Assembly: GCF_022343555.1 (NCBI RefSeq)
Contig: NZ_JAKQZH010000001.1
Location: 744,001 to 808,000, forward strand
DNA from: Marinobacter sp. C7
GTDB lineage: Bacteria > Pseudomonadota > Gammaproteobacteria > Pseudomonadales > Oleiphilaceae
Direction: 5' to 3'
DNA: 64,000 bases
Below the pieces are notes generated by a model. The model was not told where the DNA came from, ran no database searches, and saw only the letters and a list, made by a program, of their open reading frames with translations. Below, piece after piece: positions 33,491 through 41,304 of this stretch (its first letter is position 1; the number at the start of each line of letters is the position of its first letter). Position numbers and translations under genes: made by a program.

Positions 33491-34212
33491 TTTCCGGGTC
33501 CCTGCACGCTGGCAATCCACTGGTAGCCGCCACCCCAAATCGTCTTGATCAGTCTCGGATTGCGGGCATCCGGATCAATTTTCCGGCGTAGCCGGCTGAC
33601 ATGGTTGTCGATGCTTCGGTCGAAAGCATCTGCTTCCCGGCCCAGGGTCAGGTCCATCAGCTGATCCCGGGACAGCACGCGACCGGCGTGCTCCAGGAAA
33701 GCCAGCAGCAGTTTGTATTCGGCGGTGCTGAGCGATACCTCGACGCCGTCAGGGTCGACCAGTTGATGGCGGTCGACATCCAGAGTCCAGCCTTCGAAAG
33801 ACAGGCGTTGCCCGGCCATGGGGCTACGTTGTGGCGGCAGCGCGGTGGTGCGACGCAGTACCGCCTTGATGCGGGCCAGAAGTTCCCGGGGGTTGAAGGG
33901 TTTGGTCAGGTAATCATCGGCGCCGATTTCCAGGCCGACGATGCGGTCGGTCTCCTCGCTCATGGCCGTCAGCAGGATGACCGGCAGTTCCGTGTGTTCG
34001 CGCAGATAGCGGCACAGGGTCAGACCGTCATCTCCCGGCATCATGATGTCGAGGACGACCAGATCCACAGAGTGATCTTTCAGCTGGCGCTTCATGGCGT
34101 CACCACCATCGGCCAGCAGCACTCGCAGCCCGTGTTCCTGCAGATAACGGCCAACCAGGTCGCGAATGTCTCGATGATCGTCGACCACCAGAATCGTGGG
34201 GGTAGTGCTCAC
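33487..34212 (-). CDS. OmpR-family response regulator
   Basis: A 241-residue regulator. The receiver domain carries the acidic pocket VVDDH, the phospho-acceptor Asp in VVLDIMMPGDDG near residue 54, LTA and the Lys in YLTKPFNP. The C-terminal winged helix is of OmpR type (LSTAEYKLLLAFLEHAGRVLSRDQLMDL, IDNHVSRLRRKIDPD, GGGYQW). It forms a two-component pair with the kinase that follows by four-base overlap. Two direct repeats in the upstream divergent region, at 34312-34357, are candidate binding sites that could control both this operon and the small periplasmic protein gene. Confidence 0.95.
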   Translation of the reverse strand: MSTTPTILVVDDHRDIRDLVGRYLQEHGLRVLLADGGDAMKRQLKDHSVDLVVLDIMMPGDDGLTLCRYLREHTELPVILLTAMSEETDRIVGLEIGADDYLTKPFNPRELLARIKAVLRRTTALPPQRSPMAGQRLSFEGWTLDVDRHQLVDPDGVEVSLSTAEYKLLLAFLEHAGRVLSRDQLMDLTLGREADAFDRSIDNHVSRLRRKIDPDARNPRLIKTIWGGGYQWIASVQGPGK

Positions 34213-34311
34213 GTGTTACTCCGTCTGATAAACGTCTGTCCCGATTATAGGGGACGCCCCAGGCCAGTTGTGGGCGAGGTTGTCAAAAATCGTCCCGATT
34301 CCGGCTCTTGA

Positions 34312-34357
34312 GACAATTTGCGACAAATCCGGCGCCTGGCCGGGACAATTCTGCGAC
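34312..34357 (+). promoter_or_regulatory. Direct repeats, candidate response-regulator sites
   Basis: GACAATTTGCGAC (34312-34324) and GACAATTCTGCGAC (34344-34357) lie 32 bases apart start to start, about three helical turns, in the divergent region between the regulator and the small periplasmic protein. OmpR-type regulators bind tandem direct repeats, though usually closer together. Confidence 0.5.
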
Positions 34358-34430
34358 GTTTCGCTGGTGGAATGATTTCCGACCGGCAATGACATTTCGT
34401 CATGGGGTTTACTCAACAAGGAGTTCGATT

Positions 34431-34769
34431 ATGAAAAAGATCACTACGATAGCCGCTCTGTCTGCCGCAGCTTTGCTGGCCAGTGCGCCGATGTTGGTGT
34501 CCGCGGATGATTATTGGGACGACGACCGTTACGAGCACCGCCGCGAAGGCAAGCCCATGAACGCTGATCTCAAACAATACAGCACCGAGGAAATGCGCAT
34601 CATGGCTTATGGTCAGGCGTTGCGTCGGTTTGGCCCCGGGGTGAACGTTTCCGTCGATGAAACGGAGGATGGTACCTATCGGGTGCAGTTGCGGGATGCC
34701 GAAAAGAACCTGATCCGCGAGCAGGAGTTCAACCAGTATGGGGCACCCGTCCGCGGTTCCCGTCGGTAG
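34431..34769 (+). CDS. Small periplasmic protein next to the two-component system
   Basis: A 112-residue protein with a clear signal peptide (MKKITTIAALSAAALLASAPMLVSA, cleaved before DDYWDDD). The mature N-terminus is rich in Asp, His, Tyr and Arg (DDYWDDDRYEHRREGK), echoing the charged loop of the neighbouring sensor kinase. The rest (LKQYSTEEMRIMAYGQALRRFGPGVNVSVDETEDGTYRVQL) looks like a small alpha/beta fold. AAGGAG lies seven bases before the ATG. It is divergent from the regulator gene, so it is a likely target of the system, perhaps an accessory protein or metal sequestering partner. No family is recognised. Confidence 0.8.
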   Translation: MKKITTIAALSAAALLASAPMLVSADDYWDDDRYEHRREGKPMNADLKQYSTEEMRIMAYGQALRRFGPGVNVSVDETEDGTYRVQLRDAEKNLIREQEFNQYGAPVRGSRR

Positions 34770-34831
34770 TTTCTGTTAACATCACGGGCCTTATCTCTAT
34801 CCCATGAGCGACATACAGGAGATTACCGCCC

Positions 34832-35143
34832 GTGAAACCGTCCCTTCTCGTTGCAGTTGCTGCTGCCGCCCTGTTGGCTGGCTGCCAGACTTCCTCGTAC
34901 GTGTCTTCCGCCGCAACCGATGGCGATGGTGTCACCTGCAACGAGATCTATCAGGCTTTTGACACCTACAGCCAGGACAGGCAATCCGCCAGTGCCTGGG
35001 CGCAACTGAGCCGGTTGATCAGCCCGACCGCGGGAAATTACGCCGAGATGGGCGTTAACACGGCGTCCAAGTACTACGGTCAGATCAAGGCCAGTGCCAA
35101 CCTGGCGCTCGCAATGCGAGGTTGCCAGCCGCTCAGCCGGTAG
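34832..35143 (+). CDS. Small lipoprotein
   Basis: A 103-residue lipoprotein with a GTG start (AGGAG about ten bases upstream) and signal LVAVAAAALLAGCQTS (lipobox Cys18). The mature chain has SYVSSAATDGDGVTCNEIYQAFDTY and LSRLISPTAGNYAEMGVNTASKYYGQIKASANLALAMRGCQP, with two further cysteines (VTCNE, RGCQ) that could form a disulfide. The small, Ala-rich helical protein is of unknown function. It follows the small periplasmic protein gene by 62 bases on the same strand, possibly from the same transcript. Confidence 0.8.
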   Translation: MKPSLLVAVAAAALLAGCQTSSYVSSAATDGDGVTCNEIYQAFDTYSQDRQSASAWAQLSRLISPTAGNYAEMGVNTASKYYGQIKASANLALAMRGCQPLSR

Positions 35144-35154
35144 CGGAGGGCGCT

Positions 35155-35814
35155 CTAACGCCGGAACAGCCTTGGATTTCGCTCTATGAAGCGGTCTATC
35201 CAGCGCTCGAGAAAGGATCTCGCCCCGGGGGTTTTCAGATAACGCCATCCCAGGAACGAGATCACCAGCGCGCCGATGCCATCCACGATCAGGTCCCACA
35301 TGGTGTCGGTCAGCCCGGAAGGGTCACCCAGCATGGGTTTTTGCATGTTCATGCCCAGGAGCGTGTCCATGGCAAATTCGAAGATCTCCCACAGGGCCCC
35401 CATGCCCAGGGCAAACAGGAAGGCAAAGAAGGCCACAAAGCCCGGCTTCATATGCACCTGAATCTTCTCGGTTTCGTTCATGATGTGCACCAGCAAAAAA
35501 CCGATGATCCCCAGCAGGAACCCTGACATGGTGTGTAACGCCATGTCCCACCACCAGAACCGCGTGTAGTAATCGCGTATCTCGCCCAGGAACAGGGAAG
35601 CAAACACAAAAGCGATGGCTGCCAACTGGAGCTCCGGAGGAATATGAATCCGGAAGCGCCGCTCGAACAGCACCGGGAAGAAGGTAATCAGAATGATGAT
35701 GCCGGTAAGGAATGCGGTGAACCAGCGTTGGCCCCAGACCGCATAAATCGCTTCGGCCAGCAGGACCAGCTGCAGGGTGACGGTGATTCTCTGATGGGTA
35801 ATCCGGATGCGCAT
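35155..35814 (-). CDS. DUF2238 membrane protein
   Basis: A 219-residue inner-membrane protein with about six helices. The DUF2238 (YjdF-like) region includes FWWWDMALHTMSGFLLGIIGFLLV, ALGMGALWEIFEFAMD and LTDTMWDLIVDGIGALVISF, with a conserved Asp, His and Glu facing the same side of the helices, suggestive of a metal or proton site. The function is unknown. The start is ATG at 35814; a TTG two codons earlier is also possible. It is convergent with the small lipoprotein gene. Confidence 0.85.
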   Translation of the reverse strand: MRIRITHQRITVTLQLVLLAEAIYAVWGQRWFTAFLTGIIILITFFPVLFERRFRIHIPPELQLAAIAFVFASLFLGEIRDYYTRFWWWDMALHTMSGFLLGIIGFLLVHIMNETEKIQVHMKPGFVAFFAFLFALGMGALWEIFEFAMDTLLGMNMQKPMLGDPSGLTDTMWDLIVDGIGALVISFLGWRYLKTPGARSFLERWIDRFIERNPRLFRR

Positions 35815-35920
35815 CGGCAAAGTCTCGCGGCTGCAATGGCTTTACCCTAGCATGACATGACTATGCCGGATGGCCTCTACAGTGGATAATCCGTAAGCAG
35901 ATCTTTTGACAGGGGGATGT

Positions 35921-36928
35921 ATGAGCTACAAGGATGAAGCAGATCAACTCTGGCGGCACCACGATCTTGGCCGTGGCGATGCCCGTTACCGGGCCATCAT
36001 CCGCTATGCCACCCTGGCGGCCTCCAGCCATAACACCCAGCCCTGGCAGTTCCGGATAGAGCCGGGCCGGATCTGGATCCTGCCGGATTTGTCACGGCGG
36101 TGTCCGGCCGTGGACCCGGATGATCATCACCTGTACGCAAGCCTTGGCTGTGCCCTGGAGAATCTGCTGCAGGCCGGGCGGGCCGCTGGCCTTGAGGGGC
36201 GTCCCGAGTATGACCCGTCCACCACGGGCGTGAAGATTGAGTTTGAGGAAACCACTCCGGTCAGGACAGACCTTTTTGAGTCGATTCCCGAACGTCAATG
36301 CAGTCGGGTCGAATTCGAAGGGGGTGCGCTGGCCGATAGGGAAATCGAGCTCCTGACCGAGGCGGGCGTTGGCGATGGCGTTGCCATTCTGCTCATCACC
36401 AGCGAGGAGCAGAAAGAGCAGGTTGCCCGCTGCGTCGCCGAAGGAAACCTTGCCCAGTTTGCGGATAAGGCCTGGGCCGAAGAACTGAAATCCTGGATTC
36501 GTTTCAGTGCTGGCGAGGCGACACACATGGGCGATGGGCTATACGGCCCGGTCATGGGCAGTCCCTCGGTGCCTCGATGGCTGGGGTTACTGGCAATGAA
36601 GTTCGGATTTTCGGCGAAAGCCCAGAACCTCAAGGATTTTCGTAACATCAAGAGCTCCTCCGCCATTGCAGTCCTGTACTCCGAGGTCGATGACAAGCGC
36701 CACTGGATCGAAGCGGGACGCTGCTATGAGCGCATGGCGCTGCAGGCAGCGGCCCTTGGTCTGCGCACCGCCTTTATCAATCAACCCGTGGAAGTCAGCG
36801 CATTGCGGCCGGAGTTCGCGCGTTTTCTCGGCATCGGTGACCGGCGGCCGGACCTGGTGATACGCATCGGCCATGGCCCGGAATGCCCGAGATCACTACG
36901 CCGGCCACTGGCGGACGTGCTGGTCTGA
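35921..36928 (+). CDS. Acg-family nitroreductase-like flavoprotein
   Basis: A 335-residue protein of the Acg branch of the nitroreductase superfamily: IRYATLAASSHNTQPWQFRIE near residue 28 is the FMN phosphate-binding start (S-x-x-x-Q-P-W), and RCYERMALQAAALGLRTAFINQPVE near residue 270 is the lid helix. Mycobacterial Acg binds FMN but lacks clear reductase activity and is induced under hypoxia. The presence of this gene near an anaerobic-type hydrogenase is suggestive but not proof. AGGGGGA precedes the ATG at 35921. Confidence 0.88.
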   Translation: MSYKDEADQLWRHHDLGRGDARYRAIIRYATLAASSHNTQPWQFRIEPGRIWILPDLSRRCPAVDPDDHHLYASLGCALENLLQAGRAAGLEGRPEYDPSTTGVKIEFEETTPVRTDLFESIPERQCSRVEFEGGALADREIELLTEAGVGDGVAILLITSEEQKEQVARCVAEGNLAQFADKAWAEELKSWIRFSAGEATHMGDGLYGPVMGSPSVPRWLGLLAMKFGFSAKAQNLKDFRNIKSSSAIAVLYSEVDDKRHWIEAGRCYERMALQAAALGLRTAFINQPVEVSALRPEFARFLGIGDRRPDLVIRIGHGPECPRSLRRPLADVLV

Positions 36929-36977
36929 GCCCCGGGCAGTTATAATGTCGAAAACCTGTAGAAGCGACGAAATCTGA

Positions 36978-37487
36978 ATGTACAGTATTCCGGGGTTCCA
37001 AAAGAACATTGCCCTGATCGGTATGCCCGGCAGTGGTAAAAGCACCAGCGGCGTACTGCTCGCCAAGCACCTGGGCCTGGGCTTTGTCGACACGGATCTG
37101 CTGATCCAGGAGAGGGCTGGCCGTTTGCTCCAGGACATTGTGGACCAGGAGGGCTACCTGGCTCTGCGAGCCATTGAAGAACAGGTGCTTCTGGATCTGG
37201 ATGTCGAAGGGTGTGTGATCAGTACCGGGGGCAGTGCAGTCTACAGCGAGCCGGCAATGGCGCACCTGCGCTCAAATGCCCTGGTGGTGTTTTTGCAGGT
37301 TCCCCTCGAAGAGGTTATCAGGCGTATCGGGGATTACAGCGCCCGGGGCATTGCCCGTCGGCCGGACCAGAGCCTCGAGGAGCTGTTCGAGGAGCGCGAG
37401 GCGCTCTACCTGCGGCATGCAGATCTGGTGGTCGAGGGCGATCACGCGATCGTGGTAGATGAGATTTGCCAGAGGTGCCTGACATGA
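36978..37487 (+). CDS. Shikimate kinase
   Basis: A 169-residue P-loop kinase: Walker A GMPGSGKST near residue 15, the magnesium/shikimate DTD in FVDTDLL near 38, a conserved Arg in ALRAIEEQVL, and the shikimate-binding STGGSAVYS (usually STGGGAV; here one Gly is Ser). The lid has RRPDQSLEELFEEREALY. It phosphorylates shikimate at the 3-OH in aromatic amino acid biosynthesis. It is not next to aroB, so it may be a second, AroL-type enzyme. It overlaps the next small gene by four bases. Confidence 0.9.
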   Translation: MYSIPGFQKNIALIGMPGSGKSTSGVLLAKHLGLGFVDTDLLIQERAGRLLQDIVDQEGYLALRAIEEQVLLDLDVEGCVISTGGSAVYSEPAMAHLRSNALVVFLQVPLEEVIRRIGDYSARGIARRPDQSLEELFEEREALYLRHADLVVEGDHAIVVDEICQRCLT

Positions 37488-37858
37488 AGTTTCCTGTTGT
37501 CACTGTCACGCTCGTTGCCGCCGCTCTGGCGGTCGTTCTATGGGAGCAGACCCGGGAACAGCCCGAGCCTGTGGACGCAAACCGATTTGCTGACCTTGCA
37601 ACAGATCCCGTCGACCGAAATACGGCGGTGGATTGGGTGATCGGTCAGATTCCGTCGATGTGCGAACAAGCCACCGGGCAGGGGGCGGGCACGGATGCTC
37701 ATTCGAAGTGCGTCAAGGAGAGTAAGCCCCGGTCGTCTTCCTGTCGCCGTGAGGTGCGTGACCGGTTTCCGAGTATCATTGCGTCAGACGCCGTATTCCG
37801 GGACCTGTCGATTACCCTGATGAATTGCCTGGTTCCGACCTCGGGGCTTGTCGATTAG
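37484..37858 (+). CDS. Exported hypothetical protein coupled to shikimate kinase
   Basis: A 124-residue protein with an uncleaved anchor or signal (MKFPVVTVTLVAAALAVVLWEQ) followed by a Pro/Asp-rich stretch and a small domain with four cysteines (SMCEQA, SKCVKE, SSCRRE, MNCLVP). The paired spacing suggests two disulfides in the periplasm. No family is recognised. It overlaps the kinase gene by ATGA, so it is co-translated, but a link in function is not clear. It is convergent with a GGDEF gene. Confidence 0.7.
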   Translation: MKFPVVTVTLVAAALAVVLWEQTREQPEPVDANRFADLATDPVDRNTAVDWVIGQIPSMCEQATGQGAGTDAHSKCVKESKPRSSSCRREVRDRFPSIIASDAVFRDLSITLMNCLVPTSGLVD

Positions 37859-37881
37859 CGGACAGGGCGGCGCTCGGTTCC

Positions 37882-38820
37882 TCAGGCCGCCACAACACGG
37901 TTTCGGCCCCGGTTCTTGGCTTCGTAGAGACGTTCGTCAACGAGGCTCAGGAACTCGTGGATGTTGTCGTCGCGGGTTGGTGTCAGCGTACCGACCCCCA
38001 CACTGACCGTGACCATTGGGCCGGTGTCACTGCCTCCGTGAGGGATCTGTTCCTGATGCAGCAGGCTGCGGCAGCGTTCCGCGACCTTCATGGCAGATTC
38101 GGAATCGGTTTCGGGCAGGATAATAACGAATTCCTCTCCACCGAACCTTGCCACGAAGTCCCTGGGGCGCTTGGCGGCAGACTCAAGCAGCGCACCGACC
38201 CGCTTGAGGCACTCATCACCCCGGAGGTGACCATGCAGGTCGTTGTACTGCTTGAAGTTGTCGATATCCAGCAGGATGACCGAAAGGGGATGGCGGTTCC
38301 GTACGGCGTGCCCCCAATTCTCCTGCATCGCCGAATCGAACATCCGGCGATTGGCCACGCCGGTTAGTCCGTCCTTGAAGGAATACTCTTCCAGTTTTTT
38401 CTGAAGTGCAGCCAGTTCGTTTTCGGTTTTCTTCCGGTCGCTGATGTCGAACATGAAGCCGATCAGGGCATCGACCTGGCCCTGCTCATCCCGGACCACA
38501 TGCACCACATCGCGAATCCAGACATAGTGCCCCTCTTTGTGCAGAGCCCGGTAGTCCGCTTCGTGGTCGAGCCCGCACCGGGATTGTGAAACGCAGAAGT
38601 CTACGACCCAGCCCTGGTCTTCCGGATGCATCCGGGTTGCCCAGTCCTCGACACTGATCCAGCTTTCCTGGGTCCAGCCCAGGAGTTCCTCGATCTGTGG
38701 TCCGATGTAGGCGAACTGCATGGTGTTCCAGTCGATCTTCCAGGGAATGGCTTTGGTCGATTCCAGGAGTGTCTTATAGACGGAGTGGTCTTCGCTCAGG
38801 TTGACAGTCTCTTCTGCCAT
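37882..38820 (-). CDS. PAS-GGDEF diguanylate cyclase
   Basis: A 312-residue soluble protein. A PAS_3-type sensor spans 15-130 (WKIDWNTMQFAYIGPQIEELLGWTQESW, then HYVWIRDVVHVVRDEQG and the exit IGFMFDISDRKKTE), a coiled-coil linker (ELAALQKKLEEYS) follows, and GGDEF begins at about 147 (KDGLTGVANRRMF). The active site is FGGEEF, and RPRD five residues earlier forms the I-site. It should synthesise cyclic di-GMP under feedback control. It is the third such cyclase in the window; all three keep the I-site. It is transcribed alone. Confidence 0.92.
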   Translation of the reverse strand: MAEETVNLSEDHSVYKTLLESTKAIPWKIDWNTMQFAYIGPQIEELLGWTQESWISVEDWATRMHPEDQGWVVDFCVSQSRCGLDHEADYRALHKEGHYVWIRDVVHVVRDEQGQVDALIGFMFDISDRKKTENELAALQKKLEEYSFKDGLTGVANRRMFDSAMQENWGHAVRNRHPLSVILLDIDNFKQYNDLHGHLRGDECLKRVGALLESAAKRPRDFVARFGGEEFVIILPETDSESAMKVAERCRSLLHQEQIPHGGSDTGPMVTVSVGVGTLTPTRDDNIHEFLSLVDERLYEAKNRGRNRVVAA

Positions 38821-38990
38821 ATTTCGGTTCCGCGTATGAAGGGGCGCACAGCTCGCCGGGTAGCGCCCGGTGCAGAGCCATTCACGTCCAACAATAGATC
38901 ATATCCGGCGTTAAAAGTAGTCGGGAGAAGGGTGTAAGATGCCTGTGGAATCAAAAATTACGAAGTATCCGCGACAACCGAGGCCGTTCT

Positions 38991-39314
38991 ATGCCCGAAG
39001 ATCCCCTCAAGTCCCTGTCGGACATGGCCAGCGATGCCCATGCCCGCATTCAGGCCGCCCATCAGCACATCAATCCGGTGGTAGAGGTACGCCGTGGCAT
39101 GCGTGACGCGGGCATCCCCGCGGATGCGATGACCATTGACTGTCTGCGAACACGGCGGCGCATTACTCTGATCCTCCACGATGAGGCGCCTGGCATGTTG
39201 CTTTACCAGTTCATTACCATTGACGAGGAAGTGGGTGATGCGTTCCAGCAGGTTCCCCTGGCCGAGGTCAGTGCCCGCACGCTTTTCGACTGGATGGAGG
39301 ATTACTTCGGTTGA
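38991..39314 (+). CDS. Conserved hypothetical protein
   Basis: A 107-residue soluble protein: LSDMASDAHARIQAAHQHINPVVEVRRGMRDAGIPADAMTIDCLRTRRRITLILHDE, then LLYQFITIDEEVGDAF and LAEVSARTLFDWMEDYF. The compact alpha/beta composition with a conserved His-rich helix looks like a genuine small protein, but I do not recognise a family. It lies 71 bases upstream of the chaB-like gene and on the same strand. Confidence 0.7.
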   Translation: MPEDPLKSLSDMASDAHARIQAAHQHINPVVEVRRGMRDAGIPADAMTIDCLRTRRRITLILHDEAPGMLLYQFITIDEEVGDAFQQVPLAEVSARTLFDWMEDYFG

Positions 39315-39385
39315 ATAAGGCGGGCGGGCATCGTTGAGTCTTCTAGACTGTGGTAATTGGAGGATGACGCGAGTGAGGTTTTGAT

Positions 39386-39616
39386 ATGCCCTATGCCAGA
39401 AATTCCGAGTTGCCCGAGAGCGTCAGGAACAGCCTGCCCGAGCATGCCCGGGAAATCTACCGAAAGGCCTTCAATTCCGCGTGGGACCAGTACAGGGATC
39501 CCGAAGACCGACGGGGCAGTGATAGCCGGGAGGAAACGGCGCATAAAGTGGCCTGGGCCGCGGTCAAGCAGGAATATCACAAGGAGGGGGACCGCTGGGT
39601 CCGAGATCGTGATTGA
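39386..39616 (+). CDS. ChaB-family protein
   Basis: A 76-residue protein with the full ChaB pattern: ELPESVRNSLPEHAREIYRKAFNSAWDQY near the start and ETAHKVAWAAVKQEYHK near the end, separated by a short acidic loop (DPEDRRGSDSRE). ChaB is a putative cation transport regulator of ChaA; it is small, helical and cytoplasmic. No chaA antiporter gene is adjacent. GAGG lies about ten bases before the ATG. It is the last gene before the hydrogenase operon, 84 bases upstream of it. Confidence 0.9.
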   Translation: MPYARNSELPESVRNSLPEHAREIYRKAFNSAWDQYRDPEDRRGSDSREETAHKVAWAAVKQEYHKEGDRWVRDRD

Positions 39617-39700
39617 CAGAGATCGCCACCTTGCCAAAGCTTACGTCATGGATTGATTCGGTGGCCTGCAGGTTCACCGTACTTGGTAAAGGATTCTGGC

Positions 39701-40837
39701 ATGGACGATAACGAAGACGCGTCGGTCATTACGCCGGACGGACTCCAGTGTCTGCTGGATGTGTTGACCGCGCGAGGTTATGAAGTCATCGGGCCAAGGC
39801 TCCGTGACCAGGCCATCGTGTATGACGCACTCTCCGGCATTGAAGAGCTTCCCGTTGGCTGGACCGATGAACAGGACGGTGGCCACTACCGGCTGAAGCG
39901 GCGTTCGGACGAGGCGTTGTTCGGATATGCCGTAGGCCCTCACAGCTGGAAACGGTTCCTGCACCCCCCTCGCATACCTCTGTGGCAGGCGGTGCGTGAC
40001 GATGGTCAGATGCGGTTTGTTCCGGTCAGGGACGAGCCGCCCCGATACGCCTTCCTCGGGGTGCGGGCCTGCGAGCTGGCGGCGATGGATATCCAGGACC
40101 GGGTGTTGCTGCAGGGCCACTACGCGGATCCCCATTACCAGAGCCGGCGCAAGCGGGCCTTTCTGGTCGCGCTCAACTGCTCAGAGGCCGGTGGTACCTG
40201 TTTTTGCGACAGCATGAATACCGGTCCGGACGTTCGTGAGGGTTACGATCTGGTTCTGACCGAACTGCTCGATGGCGAGGATCATGCCTTTCTCGTGTGC
40301 TCTGGATCCGAAGAGGGGGAGGCGGTCCTGGCGGAGCTTCCTCAGGAACCCGCCACTGAAGCGCATCTGGTTGCCGCCAGGGCCGTCGTCGAACGGACCC
40401 GCAGCAACATGGGGCGGAGCATGCCTCAGACGGCGATTCCTGCTCTGCTGATGGACAACCTGGAGCATCCGCGCTGGGCGGAGGTCGCCGACCGGTGTCT
40501 GAGCTGCGCCAACTGCACCATGGTGTGCCCGACCTGCTTCTGTACGACGATGGAGGATACCTCGGATCTGGAAGGTGCGACTGCAGAGCGCAGTCAGCGC
40601 TGGGACTCCTGTTTTACGTCCGATTTCTCCTACATTCACGGCGGCAGTGTCCGGACTTCGACGCGGTCCCGCTATCGCCAGTGGATGACCCACAAGCTGG
40701 CTACCTGGGTGGATCAGTTCGGCACCTCCGGTTGCGTGGGATGTGGGCGTTGCGTCACCTGGTGTCCGGTGGGTATCGATATTACGGAAGAGGTGCGCGC
40801 CATCCACGATGATGTCTCATCGGGAGGTAGGGAATGA
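39701..40837 (+). CDS. hydB: Group 3b [NiFe] hydrogenase beta subunit (4Fe-4S dicluster)
   Basis: A 378-residue iron-sulfur protein. The N-terminal two-thirds match sulfhydrogenase beta chains (VGPHSWKRFLHPP, AFLGVRACELAAMDIQDRVLL, CFCDSMNTGP). Two [4Fe-4S] sites are visible: C266, C269, C272, C276 (with extra C279 and C281) and C345, C348, C351, C355. The subunit passes electrons between the flavin of the gamma subunit and the delta/alpha hydrogenase module in the cytoplasm. The start at 39701 has AAAGGA seven bases upstream; the longer frame is not supported. It begins an eleven-gene operon in which every junction overlaps or nearly touches. Confidence 0.93.
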   Translation: MDDNEDASVITPDGLQCLLDVLTARGYEVIGPRLRDQAIVYDALSGIEELPVGWTDEQDGGHYRLKRRSDEALFGYAVGPHSWKRFLHPPRIPLWQAVRDDGQMRFVPVRDEPPRYAFLGVRACELAAMDIQDRVLLQGHYADPHYQSRRKRAFLVALNCSEAGGTCFCDSMNTGPDVREGYDLVLTELLDGEDHAFLVCSGSEEGEAVLAELPQEPATEAHLVAARAVVERTRSNMGRSMPQTAIPALLMDNLEHPRWAEVADRCLSCANCTMVCPTCFCTTMEDTSDLEGATAERSQRWDSCFTSDFSYIHGGSVRTSTRSRYRQWMTHKLATWVDQFGTSGCVGCGRCVTWCPVGIDITEEVRAIHDDVSSGGRE

Positions 40838-41304
40838 AAAACATCGCCCAGATTGTGTGTGAACACCCGTTCTTTCACGGGCTCGATGGGGAGTTTTGTG
40901 ACCTGGTGTGCGGGTGTGCCCGCAATGTCCGGTTCAATCCCGGCGAGTACCTGTTTCACGAAGGCGGGGACGCCGATTATCTGTATCTGATCCGTTACGG
41001 TCAGGTTGGGCTGGAGATTGCGGTGCCGGGCAAGCCCCCGGTCAGTTTTCAGACGCTCCATGACGGTGACCTGGTCGGGGTATCCTGGGTTCTGCCGCCC
41101 TATCACTGGTCTTACGATGCACGTGCTATCACGCTGACCCGCGCCATCGCCATGGACGCCCGGTGCCTGCGCAAGAAGTGTGATGACGATCCCGCCCTGG
41201 GGTACGAAGTGCTGAAGCGCCTGCTGCCGATTCTGACCAGCCGGCTCCAGGCAACACAAATGCAGATTCTTGATGTGTACGCTGCGCCGGAGCAGTCCCC
41301 GTGA
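40834..41304 (+). CDS. Cyclic nucleotide-binding domain protein within the hydrogenase operon
   Basis: A 156-residue CAP-type effector domain alone: HPFFHGLDGEFCDLVCGCARNVRFNPGEYLFHEGGDADYLYLIRYGQVGLEI, then FQTLHDGDLVGVSWVLPPYHWSYDARAITLTRAIAMDA and a C-terminal helix with LKRLLPILTSRLQATQMQ. There is no winged-helix domain, so it cannot bind DNA in the Crp manner. Four cysteines (VCEH, FCDLVCGC) cluster near the start and could sense redox state or bind a cluster. It overlaps hydB and hydG by four bases on each side, so it is made in step with the structural subunits. An allosteric subunit is the best guess. Confidence 0.85.
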   Translation: MKNIAQIVCEHPFFHGLDGEFCDLVCGCARNVRFNPGEYLFHEGGDADYLYLIRYGQVGLEIAVPGKPPVSFQTLHDGDLVGVSWVLPPYHWSYDARAITLTRAIAMDARCLRKKCDDDPALGYEVLKRLLPILTSRLQATQMQILDVYAAPEQSP

